A stretch of DNA of 64,000 nt from assembly GCA_020697255.1 (NCBI GenBank), contig JAJFBE010000005.1, forward strand, positions 124,001 through 188,000. The letters run 5' to 3'. The notes under the pieces were generated by a model. It worked only from the letters and a program-made list of their open reading frames with translations. It searched no databases and was not told where the DNA came from. The first letter of the stretch is position 1, and every line of letters begins with the position of its first letter. This stretch comes from Burkholderiales bacterium (GTDB taxonomy: Bacteria; Pseudomonadota; Gammaproteobacteria; Burkholderiales; UBA11063). The position numbers and the translations under genes are program-made. Positions 44,299-51,987 of the stretch are shown here, in pieces.

Positions 44299-45131
44299 AG
44301 CGCATTTTGGCGGTTGCGCCAGGACATATATACTGGAAAAATCTCAAGGGTGAATTCCTGGGCTGTAATGATTTACAGGCGTTCGATGCCGGTTTTAAGA
44401 GCAAAGAAGACATGATCGGTTTGACCGATTATGATATGCCGTGGAGTGAAGATGCAGATTTTTTGCGAAATGTTGATAAGTGGGTGATGCGAACTGGCGA
44501 GACTATTGTTGCTGAAGAAAAATCAAAAACTTTTGATGGGCGTCAGGCAATTTGGTTATCAACTAAAAAACCTTTATATGATGAAGATGAGAAAATGATA
44601 AGTATTGTGGGGACGTCAGTTGATATTACCGCGCATAAAGATGCGGAACGATTGAGGCATGAAAATAGAAAACTGGAATCACAAAATAAACTTAACCAAA
44701 TATTTCTTGAAAAGCTAGCGGCTGAAGCTGTGGCTGAACAGTTAAGACTTGAGAATGAAGCATATTTGGCTCAAAAAAAAGAGCAAACAAAATTTTTTGC
44801 ATTTGTTGACAAAATACAACGTGATATACAAAATTATAAGATAGAGGCGTTAACTGAAAAAATCGGCATTGCGCCTAAAATATCCGATTCTGATAAACGG
44901 ATAAAACTTACCAAAAGAGAGCTAGATGTCTTATATTATCTTTCATTAAATAAATCTCCAAAAGATATTGCCCAAATTATAACTATTATAGAAAGTAAGC
45001 CTGTTTCTGATAGTACAATAAATGCCATTATAAATAAGAAGCTATATCCAAAGTTTGAGGTTTTTAATATCGGTCAGCTAATTGAAAAAGCAATTATGTT
45101 AAACCAGATTCCTTTTTTATTGGATAATTAA
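44244..45131 (+). CDS. PAS-domain LuxR-type transcriptional regulator
   Basis: 295 aa. One PAS domain (residues about 18-135: APGHIYWKNLKGEFLGCND ... IVGTSVDITAHKD) is followed by a coiled-coil (140-185). A C-terminal LuxR-like HTH follows at about 225-295 (LTKRELDVLYYLSLNKSPKDIA ... VSDSTINAIINKKLYPKF). The ligand is unknown. GGAGATCC precedes the ATG. The C-terminal 100 residues are almost identical to those of the 62441 gene, so both probably read related DNA sites. Confidence 0.83.
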   Translation: MPNSQKSPNTQQYKNEFLERILAVAPGHIYWKNLKGEFLGCNDLQAFDAGFKSKEDMIGLTDYDMPWSEDADFLRNVDKWVMRTGETIVAEEKSKTFDGRQAIWLSTKKPLYDEDEKMISIVGTSVDITAHKDAERLRHENRKLESQNKLNQIFLEKLAAEAVAEQLRLENEAYLAQKKEQTKFFAFVDKIQRDIQNYKIEALTEKIGIAPKISDSDKRIKLTKRELDVLYYLSLNKSPKDIAQIITIIESKPVSDSTINAIINKKLYPKFEVFNIGQLIEKAIMLNQIPFLLDN

Positions 45132-45199
45132 TCATTTAAGATATATCAATCCTATAGTTTTTATAATTAATAGGATGCGCTGTTTTACTAGGAGCAATG

Positions 45200-47092
45200 A
45201 TGTCTAACTCAAAAATATATCCAAAAACTCAACAATATTCAAATGAATTTTTAGAGCGTATTTTGGCGGTTGCGCCAGGGCATATTTACTGGAAGGATCT
45301 CGAAGGCAGGTATCGGGGGTGCAATAATTTACAGGCAATTGATGCGGGGTTTAAGCACAGGGACGAGATGATTGGTTTGACTGATTATGATATGCCGTGG
45401 AGCGAAGATGCAGATTTTTTGCGGAACATTGATGCGCAGGTGATGAGAACTGGCGATACTATTGTTGCCGAAGAAAAATCAAAAACATTTGATGGGCGCG
45501 AGGCGATCTGGTTATCAACTAAAGAGCCCCTATACAATGAAAAAGGAGATATTATAGGTATTATAGGTACTTCTTTGGATATCACTGCACAGAAAGAGTT
45601 TGAACGATTAGCTCGTGAAAATCATGCGCAGACCATAGCACTTGAACAACAAAACAAGTTTAAAAAAATTGTTGATCAGGTTGTGCATGATATCAGGTCT
45701 CCTATAGCTTCGATGCAAATGATTTTGCCATTATGTAATCGGTTGCCGGAAAACCTGCGGGTTTCCCTAAATAAGTCTGCAGTTCGGATTGCTGATATAG
45801 CAAATAATTTATTAAATAAAGTTAAACCGGAAGAACATTGGACAGAAGATGAGCCAAGTCGGGTCCCAACATTGATTTCGGCAGATTTGTTGGAAATTTT
45901 GACTGAGAAAAAATTTGAGTATAGTAAGCTGCCGTTAGATTTTGTATCCGAGATTAGCCAAGCTGGTTATTTTGCTTTTATTAACATTGATACTAAAGCA
46001 TTTAAGCGTACATTGTCTAATCTAATTAATAATGCAGTAGATGCATTAGAGGGCATGACTGGAAAAATAACCGTACATTTAGATGTTATTGATAGTAAAG
46101 TACAAATTACAATTGAAGACAACGGTAAAGGAATGCCGGAAGAAGTTAAAAATAAAATTTTAAATAATATAGCAGTTACTTCAGGCAAGACTAATGGGCA
46201 TGGCATTGGATTTAGCCAAATTCGTGATGCACTAAATAGCAACCAAGGAACATTAGAGATAGAGTCAGAAATTGGTGTTGGCACAAAAATATTTGTGACA
46301 TTCCCGCAGATAGAAAATCCGGAATGGATTGCCGAGAAAATTGAGTTATACAATGATGCATTAATAGTTATTTTAGATGATGACGAATCAATACACGGAG
46401 CATGGAAAGCCCGATTTAAAAAATCTGCATCATATTTAGAACGGAAGCATTTTAAGGATGGTAATGAAGTCATTACATTTATTAATGGTCTTAATCCTAT
46501 TAGAAAAAATAAAGTGTTTTTGCTAACTGATTATGAGTTATTGGAGCAAAATTTACATGGGATGGAAGTTATTCGACAAACCGGGATAAAAAATTCGATT
46601 TTAGTTACCAGTCACCATAATAACCCCGAAATTCGTGATTTAGCCAAATCAACAAACACCAAAATTCTACCTAAACCATTAGCTTCTGAAATACCCATAG
46701 TTATATTAGAGGCACCCAACCCAACAATTACACCTTCAACCACAGGGGAATTTGCCAAAGTTGATCTGGTATTTGTAGAGGATGACAAAGAGTTTGCAAA
46801 TATTTTTAAACGAGTGCTGGCTATGGATAATAAGGTTATAGATACCTATCCAACTGCGAATGAATTTTTAAGTAATATCGCCAAATATACTACGGATACA
46901 ATTATTCTTATGGATAATCAATTTGAGCAGGAAAATATAACCGGTATTGAATTAGCGCGACAGCTCCATGAAAAAGGATTCTCGCGTCTTTATTTATTTT
47001 CAGGCAGTGATTATAGTGGAGATAGCTCTATTCCAAAGTATCTAACGCCAATTTTAAAAACTGATCTTGAAAAAGTAAAAAATTTGCTGTAA
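45200..47092 (+). CDS. PAS-domain hybrid histidine kinase with receiver domains
   Basis: About 630 aa. PAS (20-130) is almost the same as in the preceding gene. The dimerisation/phosphoacceptor helix has His in IVDQVVHDIRSPIASMQ, then an HATPase with N-box LSNLINNAVDAL, G1 EDNGKGMPEE and G2 GHGIGFSQIRDAL. Two C-terminal receiver-like segments follow. The first starts VILDDDESIHG with TDYELLEQN as acceptor region, the second LVFVEDDKEF with ILMDNQFEQ. The ATG at 45200 has the better GGAG spacing. Likely partner of the PAS-LuxR proteins, though an Asp on them is not evident. Confidence 0.85.
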   Translation: MSNSKIYPKTQQYSNEFLERILAVAPGHIYWKDLEGRYRGCNNLQAIDAGFKHRDEMIGLTDYDMPWSEDADFLRNIDAQVMRTGDTIVAEEKSKTFDGREAIWLSTKEPLYNEKGDIIGIIGTSLDITAQKEFERLARENHAQTIALEQQNKFKKIVDQVVHDIRSPIASMQMILPLCNRLPENLRVSLNKSAVRIADIANNLLNKVKPEEHWTEDEPSRVPTLISADLLEILTEKKFEYSKLPLDFVSEISQAGYFAFINIDTKAFKRTLSNLINNAVDALEGMTGKITVHLDVIDSKVQITIEDNGKGMPEEVKNKILNNIAVTSGKTNGHGIGFSQIRDALNSNQGTLEIESEIGVGTKIFVTFPQIENPEWIAEKIELYNDALIVILDDDESIHGAWKARFKKSASYLERKHFKDGNEVITFINGLNPIRKNKVFLLTDYELLEQNLHGMEVIRQTGIKNSILVTSHHNNPEIRDLAKSTNTKILPKPLASEIPIVILEAPNPTITPSTTGEFAKVDLVFVEDDKEFANIFKRVLAMDNKVIDTYPTANEFLSNIAKYTTDTIILMDNQFEQENITGIELARQLHEKGFSRLYLFSGSDYSGDSSIPKYLTPILKTDLEKVKNLL

Positions 47093-47180
47093 CAGGTCTA
47101 GAATTACTAGAAGTATTTGAAAATCTAAATGTTTCAACAGCATTAAAGTACGCGTTATTAAACAAAGATGAGAATAAAAA

Positions 47181-47321
47181 ATGCAAAAGCTTACCCTTCC
47201 TCAAGTAGATATTGGATTTATTGTAAAGCATGGGCTGGAATTTATATACTGGAAAAACCTCGATTTAGTTTGCATCGGTTGTAACCAAAATTTTGTGATT
47301 TTAATTGACTTAAAGATACCT
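47181..47321 (+). pseudogene. PAS-sensor gene fragment (5' end only)
   Basis: 47 codons starting MQKLTLPQVDIGFIVKHGLE and running FIYWKNLDLVCIGCNQNF are clearly homologous to the first 47 residues of the 62441-63583 regulator. The frame then changes abruptly into reverse-transcriptase sequence at 47322. It is the broken end of a third PAS gene of this locus. Confidence 0.8.
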
Positions 47322-47480
47322 GATGATGGAATCAGCCACACCCAAACTAAAAAGCAGGCAGAAGCTTTATTGGTGGAGCTGAAACAGAGGTTTAATGAAT
47401 GCAAGCTGGAAATTCATCCGGATAAGACTAAGATTGTTTATTGTAAGGATGGCAATCGAACAGAAGCTTATCAAGGGGGA
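47322..47480 (+). pseudogene. Group II intron reverse transcriptase fragment (central part)
   Basis: The frame continues as DDGISHTQTKKQAEALL and KLEIHPDKTKIVYCKDGNRTEAY, the segment starting at the YADD catalytic motif of group II intron maturase/RTs. Everything before the DD and after residue ~100 is missing here; the C-terminal end appears at 48113. IS debris separates the two pieces. Confidence 0.82.
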
Positions 47481-47502
47481 AAAAGTTTGTACTCATGGGC
47501 TA

Positions 47503-48042
47503 TCAATTCAGGGCACGGTCGGCAGAGGATAAGAATACCAAAAGGTATTTACTAGCTTTCTGCCTGAAATTAGCCCTAAGATTGCTTTTCAAATAGTTCC
47601 ATAATCTTTCAACTGGGTTTAACTCCGGTGAATAAGGTGGTAAGTGAATAATACTAATGTTTTCTGGCACAACTAAACCCGCTGATCTATGCCAGCTTGC
47701 ACCATCAAGTACAATAATTAATTTAGAACCCTTATACTGCAAGGAGATATTTTTTAAAAATATATTCATACCGGATACTTTTAGGTCTAAAACTCTAAAA
47801 AATCTTAACGTATCATCACTTGGAGTATCATTTGCATAAGGCAGATATTTTCTCAAAAATTCCAGCCTCAATACTCCAAAAAATTCTATATCGTCCCAAC
47901 TTTTACAACCACATACTAAAGCACAAAATGTTAATAATAAAATCTCTCCTACGCTATATAATTTCTTCCGGTTGATCCTATGATCTGGAACGCTTTCAAA
48001 AAAATCCAAGAAGCCTGTCATATCTCTCAATGTATTTGGCAT
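47503..48042 (-). pseudogene. Chimeric transposase: ISAs1-type N-terminus joined to IS630-type C-terminus
   Basis: 179 codons. Residues 1-86 (MTGFLDFFESVPDHRINRK ... DDTLRFFRVLD) are the N-terminal domain of ISAs1-family DDE transposases. Residues about 88-155 (MNIFLKNIS, LIIVLDGASWHRS, IIHLPPYSPELNPVERLWNY) are the C-terminal catalytic half of an IS630-type enzyme. The joint is near 47780. Neither half is complete, so it is a deletion product of two insertion sequences rather than an active gene, although the frame is open. Confidence 0.8.
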
Positions 48043-48112
48043 AGCTCACTCCTAACTATTAGAATGAGTTATTATCCATATTATTTAACTCAAATGGCTA
48101 AGTTTTAATGAG

Positions 48113-48313
48113 GTGACCCTGAAATATACACCGTCGGCACTAGACAATGTATTACGAAAAATAAATGGGACATTGGCAAGGTGGTGCATGATGAAGTATG
48201 TAAGATTCAGACGTAAAAGATCAGATGCCACAAGGTTTATAAAAGCTTTGGCCAAGAATAACTCATATTTGTTTGCACATTGGAAAATAGGTATAACGAA
48301 TGTGTTCATTTAA
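48113..48313 (+). pseudogene. Group II intron reverse transcriptase fragment (C-terminal end)
   Basis: The sequence ALDNVLRKINGTLARWCMMK, then RFRRKRSDATRFIKALAK and SYLFAHWKIG, corresponds to the X/maturase C-terminus of group II intron RTs, which ends in the FAHW-x-G motif. It is the other half of the RT at 47322-47480, cut by IS insertion and deletion. Confidence 0.82.
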
Positions 48314-48425
48314 TGGGAGCTGTATGACGCGAGAGTGTCATGTACAGTTCTGCACGGGGCTGGTGGGGAAGTTCCGCCGGTCTAAGCACCAGACGGGTCA
48401 AGTGATTAAATTTGTACGTATATAG
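48314..48425 (+). mobile_element. Group II intron 3' end with domain V
   Basis: 48317-48350 is a textbook 34-nt domain V. It has the AGC catalytic triad in GAGC, the outer stem GAGCTGT/ACAGTTC, a two-base AT bulge and the inner stem closed by a GAGA tetraloop. A domain VI-like hairpin follows (GGTGGGGAAGTTCCGCC region). The intron's 5' domains are not seen in the window, so it is degraded. Confidence 0.85.
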
Positions 48426-48458
48426 TGTTATCAACGGTCAATAGTCATTGGCCTGATT

Positions 48459-48505
48459 ATATACCAAAACTTGGTATATCAATTTTTTTATAATTTCCCT
48501 ACAAT
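48459..48505 (+). promoter_or_regulatory. Putative operator and promoter of the biosynthetic cluster
   Basis: ATATACCAA-AAC-TTGGTATAT (48459-48479) is a perfect 9-3-9 dyad. A TACAAT -10 box lies at 48500-48505, 21 bases downstream, putting the dyad centre near -42, the class II activator position. The same arrangement occurs upstream of the PAS-PAS-LuxR gene at 63644-63688. Confidence 0.65.
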
Positions 48506-48527
48506 GGATTCCTGAGATTAGGTTGTC

Positions 48528-48626
48528 TGCACCGTACCTAAAAATCAACGTAATACATCATAGCTAATTTAGCATATAACTATTACATTATTATTTAATT
48601 TTGTATTGATTTTTAGGTACGGTGCA
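48528..48626 (+). terminator. 21-bp inverted repeat plus T-run in the cluster leader (attenuator-like)
   Basis: TGCACCGTACCTAAAAATCAA (48528-48548) is the exact reverse complement of 48606-48626, with a 57-nt loop. CTTTTTT follows at 48627-48633, directly before the GGAT ribosome site of the first gene. As it lies between the predicted promoter and the operon it would act as an attenuator. Alternatively it is a MITE-like palindrome. Confidence 0.6.
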
Positions 48627-48642
48627 CTTTTTTGGATAAAAT

Positions 48643-49437
48643 ATGACGGAAACAGAAAATAACAAGCATGATTCATGGAATGCAAGTGATTATAGTGTGG
48701 GGAATAATTTACAATACGCATTTGCTTTAGAATTTATACACAAAATACCATTTAGATTACAAGATTTTGTTATGGATATTGGTTCTGGTGATGGAAGAGT
48801 TACATGTGACATTGCTAAATTAGTTTGTAAAATAGTTGGGATTGATCAAAGTGCAGATATGATACGCCATGCGAAATTATATAGTAATAGGTTATCTATA
48901 AGCAATGTTGACTTTTTGCAAACACCAGCAGAAGAATTTGGATTAACTGGATTTAATAAAATAATATCATTTAATGCTTTACATTGGGTATTTGATCAAG
49001 TTAAAGTATTAAAGAAAGTGTTTTCTGCACTAGTTAATAATGGTGAAGCGTACTTTTTAATGACAATGCGAAATGAAAACACAGAATTACTGTTAGATCA
49101 AACTTGTAAGCTTGAGAAATGGCAGCAATATTTTTCTACCTACAGGTATCCTCGTGCATATTTTGAGACTAAACAATATGAAAGCTTTGTACTCAAAAGT
49201 GGTCTGATCGCACAATATATAAGGGAGAAGACTTATAGTTATACTTTTTCTGATGATCAGGGGTTCAAGCTATATTTTAAAAGCTGGCTGCCACATTTAA
49301 ATCAGATTCCTGAAGATATGCATGACGGATTTTTAAATGATTTAACCCATGTATATCAGATGTTATATCCAAAGTTAAGTCAAGCAGAAATTATTTTACC
49401 ACTACGACAAATGGAAATCTGTTTGATAAAACCTTAA
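48643..49437 (+). CDS. Class I SAM-dependent methyltransferase
   Basis: 264 aa. Motif I VMDIGSGDGRVTCDIAK, acidic loop IVGIDQSADMI and FNALHWVFD resemble Tam/juvenile-hormone-type small-molecule methyltransferases. It transfers a methyl group from SAM to a small acid or amine; the substrate is probably an intermediate or product of this cluster. First gene of the eleven-gene cluster, 29 bases ahead of the MFS gene. GGATAAAAT precedes the ATG. Confidence 0.85.
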   Translation: MTETENNKHDSWNASDYSVGNNLQYAFALEFIHKIPFRLQDFVMDIGSGDGRVTCDIAKLVCKIVGIDQSADMIRHAKLYSNRLSISNVDFLQTPAEEFGLTGFNKIISFNALHWVFDQVKVLKKVFSALVNNGEAYFLMTMRNENTELLLDQTCKLEKWQQYFSTYRYPRAYFETKQYESFVLKSGLIAQYIREKTYSYTFSDDQGFKLYFKSWLPHLNQIPEDMHDGFLNDLTHVYQMLYPKLSQAEIILPLRQMEICLIKP

Positions 49438-49466
49438 GAATTTACGAATTAAAAGCTGAGAATCCT

Positions 49467-50684
49467 ATGATAAAGCCCCCTGTATCTTATGCTAAATTTA
49501 CACAATATCAGAAACAGATAGTTGCTTTTGCTTGCTTAATACTAATTACTGGCATTATGGCGATGGATTTTATTAATCCGTCTCTACCATATATACTGAG
49601 ATCTTTAAATGTGGATGAATCATCAACAAAATTATTGATTGTATTTTATATGTTAGGATTTGGTATATCACAGCTTTTTTTTGGTACATTTTCTGATAAT
49701 TATGGTAGAAAAAAAACCGTATTATTGTCTTACATAATAAGTATCATAGGCATAGCATGGTCTGGTACAGCAAACTCTATTGATATGCTGTATGCAGCTA
49801 GATTTGTTAATGGAATTGGATCCGGAGGCGAATTAATAGTAGCTATGGTAATTATATCTGATGTATGTAAAGAGTCAGAGCAACTCAAACAAGCATTTTC
49901 ATATTATACTATGTCATCCATGATGTCGCCAGCTATAGCGCCAATTGTAGGTGGTTTGATTCAGCAATATTCAAATAACTGGAAACTGTGTCTTGTAGCG
50001 TTGCTATGGGTAACACTAATCTCAGGTGTTATAGTACAAAAATTTATGCCAGAAACACATACTATCCCTGACATAAAAGCTTCTATGATAAATCAAATCA
50101 GGGAATATCTAGCACTATTTAAACGAGCAAAATTCATGCTTTACAATTTTATTTCTGCATTCATATTAGTTTTTACCATCTCTTATTATTCATATATGCC
50201 ATTTATTTTAGTAAAGCAAGGTTTTTCTCCAGCAGAAAATGGTGCACTATATATTGTATATGCAGTAGGGTTAGCCTTGGGTTCATTATCATTGGCAAAA
50301 TATTTTTTTACTTTTGACTCCAACAGAACTTTTATTGCTTGTTGTACTGGGTTTATACTAGCCTCATCATTATTTTGCATATATTTTTATTTTTCATATT
50401 CGATAGTGGTATTAATATTATTTTCAATGACTATAGCGTTTATTTGTGGCATATCTGCACCATTAACATTATCTGTATGTATGGCAGGATTTGCTGCAGA
50501 TACAAAAGGTGCTGCAAGTAGTGTGCAAAGTTTTACAAAAATATTTTTTACGGCATTAGCGCTTTTGTTTTTTGATTTTGTGCCCTTACACTCTATGGCG
50601 AACTTGTTATTATGTTATTTTTTATTATCTATGGTTATTGCCGGCTTATTGATATTCGATAAGTGTCTATTGAGTAAAACATAA
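49467..50684 (+). CDS. MFS exporter, Bcr/CflA-like drug:H+ antiporter
   Basis: 405 aa with 12 membrane segments. Bcr/CflA features are MAMDFINPSLPYILRSLN in TM1, FYMLGFGISQLFFGTFSDNYGRKK and ARFVNGIGSGGE. The family exports antibiotics or small metabolites, and members serve siderophore loci. It is a good candidate for export of the cluster's product or for self-resistance. Confidence 0.87.
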   Translation: MIKPPVSYAKFTQYQKQIVAFACLILITGIMAMDFINPSLPYILRSLNVDESSTKLLIVFYMLGFGISQLFFGTFSDNYGRKKTVLLSYIISIIGIAWSGTANSIDMLYAARFVNGIGSGGELIVAMVIISDVCKESEQLKQAFSYYTMSSMMSPAIAPIVGGLIQQYSNNWKLCLVALLWVTLISGVIVQKFMPETHTIPDIKASMINQIREYLALFKRAKFMLYNFISAFILVFTISYYSYMPFILVKQGFSPAENGALYIVYAVGLALGSLSLAKYFFTFDSNRTFIACCTGFILASSLFCIYFYFSYSIVVLILFSMTIAFICGISAPLTLSVCMAGFAADTKGAASSVQSFTKIFFTALALLFFDFVPLHSMANLLLCYFLLSMVIAGLLIFDKCLLSKT

Positions 50685-50713
50685 CCTGTATTTTATATTG
50701 AGAAAGAATAGTT

Positions 50714-51883
50714 ATGAAGTTATCTATTAAAGTAATCTTAGAAGAGTTATTTCCTAAAATAGTTGAGATTAGACGCCACATTCATCAACATCCAGAGTTA
50801 GCATATGAAGAAGTGGCCACAGCATCTACAATAAGTAACGCACTAAAAGATTTTGGTCTTGATGCTGCGACAGTTTCCAAAACTGGAGTATATGCTGTCC
50901 TTGACTCGGGGAAACCTGGGAAAACAGTTGCTTTACGTGCTGAATTAGACGCTTTACCTATACAAGAAGAGACTAATCTGCCCTATGAGTCTAAAAACAC
51001 CGGCAAAATGCATGCATGTGGTCATGATGGGCATATCGCTACTTTAATTGCTGTTGCTGGCGCGTTAACTCAATGTAAAGACAGTTTTAAAGGAAAAATC
51101 AAATTTATTTTTCAACCTGCTGAAGAAACTGGAACAGGTGCTATAGAAATTATAAAAAATGGAATATTAGAACATCCAAAAGTAGATGCTATTTTTGGGT
51201 GCCATAGTACTCATAGATATGAAGCTTTAACACTAGCCACAAAATTTGGTTGTTTAATGGCGGGGCATGATACATTTACAATTAGTATTCAGGGTCAAAG
51301 TGGCTACGTATCTTCTTCACATCTGGCTTGTGATCCTATTTATATAGGTTCCTTGATAGTACAAGCATTGCAAAATATACAAAGTAGAGCCACATCTCCT
51401 TTAGAACCAACTATTATTGCAATTACCCAATTTCACTCTGGAAATTCATATAACTTTATTCCTGATGAAGTTCTTCTTAATGGTTCAATTCGTACGATTT
51501 TATCTACTACACAAACACAAATAAAGCAACAGGTAACAAAAATTGCAACGGAAATAGCTACTGCTTTTGGTGCAAAAGCTATAGTTAAATTTGAACACGG
51601 AATACCTCCAATGCTTAATTCACAAGAGGAAACCGAATTGGTTATCAAAACAGCACAACATATTTTAGGAAAGGAAAATGTTATGTCAACAATGAATACA
51701 GTTATGGCACCAGAGGGGTTTTCTAATTATTTAGAGTATATTCCAGGGTGCTTCTTTTTTATAGGAAATGGATTGGAACAAGGTATGCTTCATAAATCTA
51801 ACTATAAATTTAATGATGAGATTATTTCTGTGACTGCTGAAATTCTAAGCAATGTTGCAGTAAATTATTTAAATTCGCATTAA
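50714..51883 (+). CDS. M20 family metallo-amidohydrolase
   Basis: 389 aa. Metal ligands are conserved in MHACGHDGH, FQPAEET, GCHSTHRY and the late MLHKSNYKFND. Related enzymes cleave N-acyl amino acids. The dimerisation-domain motif usually G-G-H-A-x-x-P-H reads GQSGYVSSSHLACDP, so the usual GGH histidine is a Tyr, which may change specificity. In the cluster it could remove an N-acetyl or N-acyl protecting group placed by a GNAT. Confidence 0.85.
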   Translation: MKLSIKVILEELFPKIVEIRRHIHQHPELAYEEVATASTISNALKDFGLDAATVSKTGVYAVLDSGKPGKTVALRAELDALPIQEETNLPYESKNTGKMHACGHDGHIATLIAVAGALTQCKDSFKGKIKFIFQPAEETGTGAIEIIKNGILEHPKVDAIFGCHSTHRYEALTLATKFGCLMAGHDTFTISIQGQSGYVSSSHLACDPIYIGSLIVQALQNIQSRATSPLEPTIIAITQFHSGNSYNFIPDEVLLNGSIRTILSTTQTQIKQQVTKIATEIATAFGAKAIVKFEHGIPPMLNSQEETELVIKTAQHILGKENVMSTMNTVMAPEGFSNYLEYIPGCFFFIGNGLEQGMLHKSNYKFNDEIISVTAEILSNVAVNYLNSH

Positions 51884-51987
51884 TCTTTTACGACTATATG
51901 TGGGCAGGTTAATGCGTAGGTATTATTTGTGAACATCAGTAGCTTACTATCCGAAAATTGAGATTTATTTTTTGAAAGGTTTTTTAA

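Noticed and set aside
45967-46473. Minus-strand 168-aa frame
   Set aside because: It lies opposite the histidine kinase ATPase domain and shows no recognisable protein features.
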